A stretch of DNA of 64,000 bases from Vreelandella neptunia (GTDB lineage: Bacteria; Pseudomonadota; Gammaproteobacteria; Pseudomonadales; Halomonadaceae). The translations under genes were made by a program, and so were the position numbers. This document shows positions 63,055 to 64,000 of this stretch, piece after piece. The notes under the pieces were generated by a model. It was not told the DNA's origin. It saw only the letters and a program-made list of their open reading frames with translations, and searched no databases. The stretch spans positions 248,001 through 312,000 of the forward strand of contig NZ_JAKVTW010000001.1 of NCBI RefSeq assembly GCF_022489065.1, read 5' to 3'. Position 1 is the first letter of the stretch. Every line of letters begins with the position of its first letter.

Positions 63055-63412
63055 TTACCTGCTTGATACCAATGTCTTCATTAATGCCATTGAGCGTCAA
63101 TTGCGTCTACCTTCTGCTCATTACGCATATTCAGTCATCACCGAGTTAGAGCTTTTGGCTTTTCCCGGTTTACCCCCGGAGGAAGAGCAGGCTATTAAAG
63201 TGATATTGAGCCAGTTAACTCGCGTAGAGCTCAACCATCAGGTTCAAGCCGAGACCATCAAAATACGTCGCAGCACGCAGATGAAGCTTCCGGATAGTAT
63301 TATCTCTGCCTCCGCATTCGTGGTAGCCGCTACGCTGGTTACTGATGACGTCAAGCTAGCAGCAAAACATGCTGGTAATGTAATCTCGCTCGATGCTCTT
63401 CTAAGCCGTTAA
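63044..63412 (+). CDS. PIN-domain (VapC-like) toxin
   Basis: A 122-residue probable ribonuclease. The PIN acidic residues are visible: Asp in YLLDTNVFINAI, Glu in VITELELLAF, Asp in LPDSIISASAF and Asp in LVTDDVKLA. I chose the ATG at 63044, which lies after GGAAG; the frame opens 33 bases earlier. VapC toxins cut tRNA or rRNA. The pair is AT-richer than its surroundings and sits inside the repeat array, which points to transfer. Confidence 0.85.
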   Translation: MSGSYLLDTNVFINAIERQLRLPSAHYAYSVITELELLAFPGLPPEEEQAIKVILSQLTRVELNHQVQAETIKIRRSTQMKLPDSIISASAFVVAATLVTDDVKLAAKHAGNVISLDALLSR

Positions 63413-63466
63413 GCATTTTTTGCTTATATTCGTGCGTACGTCCAACTGTTTAAAAGCCTCAATTTC

Positions 63467-63572
63467 GAAGCGATGCCGGGGTTGGAGCAGTGCCACTTGG
63501 CGTCGTAACGCCGCCACTCGCGGGTGCCTACGAGCGCTCGTTGAACTCGCGTTCTCCGTTACCACGCGCTAC
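63467..63572 (+). repeat. Repeat unit, array copy 5, right part
   Basis: It starts within the unit at GAAGCGATGCCGGGGTTGG and runs to the end TTACCACGCGCTAC. The left part is missing; it is the complement of half-unit 4 across the toxin-antitoxin module, with GAAGCGRTGCCGGGGTT present at both break points. Confidence 0.88.
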
Positions 63573-63605
63573 GGCATGTGCAATTACCTGATTTTGAACG
63601 TTTTC

Positions 63606-63753
63606 GTAGCGCGTGGTAAGCGAAGCGCACCCGCGGAAGCAGCGCGCAGCGGTGCCGGGGTTTGACTGCGGTGCCATTGGGCGTCGTTCCGCCGCCACCC
63701 TCGGGTGCCTACGAGCGCTCGCTGAACTCGCTTTCTCCGTTACCACGCGCTAC
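63606..63753 (+). repeat. Palindromic repeat unit, array copy 6
   Basis: A full 148-base unit with inverted ends GTAGCGCGTGGTAA and TTACCACGCGCTAC, 33 bases after copy 5. About 65 bases of TTCAC/GTGAA-type low-complexity sequence follow before the next gene's stop codon. Confidence 0.92.
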
Positions 63754-63821
63754 AAAAATGTGAATTGTAAGTGGTAAATGGTGAATCATTTCGTGCTCTT
63801 CACGATTCACGATTCACAGAC

Positions 63822-64000
63822 CTAATCCCGCAAACTCATAATCCGCCAATGGCGCTCTTCGGCGACTTTGCGCAGGGTTTCGTCGGGGTCGACGGCGACG
63901 GGGTGATCGACTTGTTCTAATAGCGGCAAGTCATTGTGGGAGTCGCTGTAAAACCAAGCGCCGTCCATTGAAATATCCTGCTGCTCGAGCCACTGGTTCA
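63822..64000 (-). CDS. HAD-family (subfamily IB) phosphatase, C-terminal fragment
   Basis: Only the last 59 residues are in the window, ending with the stop codon at 63822-63824. The reverse-strand reading has the HAD motif [14 protein letters not shown] and the following [19 protein letters not shown], typical of SerB-like subfamily IB hydrolases. The 5' end lies beyond base 64000. Substrate cannot be read. Confidence 0.8.
   Translation of the reverse strand, partial: NQWLEQQDISMDGAWFYSDSHNDLPLLEQVDHPVAVDPDETLRKVAEERHWRIMSLRD

Noticed and set aside
62101..63753. CRISPR array suggested by regular spacing
   Set aside because: Units are about 150 bases with long internal palindromes, the 33-base spacers are nearly identical to each other, and no cas gene is present.

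Overview
The window looks like a chromosomal segment of a halophilic gammaproteobacterium of the Halomonas/Vreelandella group. This is inferred from gene content and order (nrdR-ribD-ribBA-ribH-nusB-thiL-pgpA; nudE/yrfG-hslR-hslO-pckA), a moderately GC-rich composition and several chemoreceptors. No rRNA or tRNA gene was recognised. Most of the sequence is dense, ordinary chromosome. Accessory content sits at 27.3-28.9 kb (an insertion sequence) and 62.1-63.8 kb (a repeat array with a toxin-antitoxin pair).

Layout. 0-1.2 kb: 5' part of a Cache-domain chemoreceptor. 1.4-7.9 kb: a sulfur/thiol redox block with a split YeeE/YedE transporter, a two-component system, a TsdB/TsdA-type thiosulfate dehydrogenase pair, a DsbG-like protein and a membrane-anchored TlpA-like thioredoxin. 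8-9.8 kb: a GH13_18 sugar phosphorylase. 10-15.4 kb: nrdR, riboflavin genes, nusB, thiL, pgpA. 15.6-19.5 kb: a DUF945 protein and Lon. 19.6-24.2 kb: two tandem Aer-like PAS chemoreceptors ending in the CheR-docking pentapeptide. 24.3-27.3 kb: ilvD and a Gfo/Idh/MocA oxidoreductase. 27.5-28.9 kb: an intact IS1111-type (IS110 family) element. 29-33.7 kb: nudE, yrfG, hslR, hslO, pckA. 33.8-42.6 kb: a Tat-signal MsrB, an FMN alpha-hydroxyacid dehydrogenase, a LysR/DUF1127 pair, tex, gshA, dsbB and an arylformamidase-like hydrolase. 42.8-55.5 kb: one large leftward cluster that reads as CoA-dependent aerobic 2-aminobenzoate (anthranilate) degradation with its own ABC importer, MarR regulator, thioesterase and RidA-like protein. 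55.9-62 kb: rsd, an RND efflux pair and mdh. 62.1-63.8 kb: tandem 183-bp palindromic repeat units interrupted by a VapC-like toxin-antitoxin module. The end holds a partial HAD phosphatase.

The most interesting signal is the IS1111-type element. It is inserted inside the terminal palindrome of one copy of the same repeat family that forms the array at 62-63.8 kb. Its 3' noncoding end can be folded by eye into two guide-bearing internal loops. One loop carries nine bases exactly complementary to the right flank plus five bases identical to the left flank. The other carries bases matching the two ends of the element in the same geometry. This is what a bridge RNA (seekRNA) should look like, and it suggests an RNA-guided recombinase directed at a chromosomal REP-like repeat.

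The anthranilate cluster works as a unit: LivKHMGF-type uptake, a CoA ligase, a fused monooxygenase/reductase, then beta-oxidation-type enzymes. In the sulfur block, thiosulfate handling genes, a signalling pair and periplasmic thiol-redox proteins are adjacent, suggesting but not proving a joint role.
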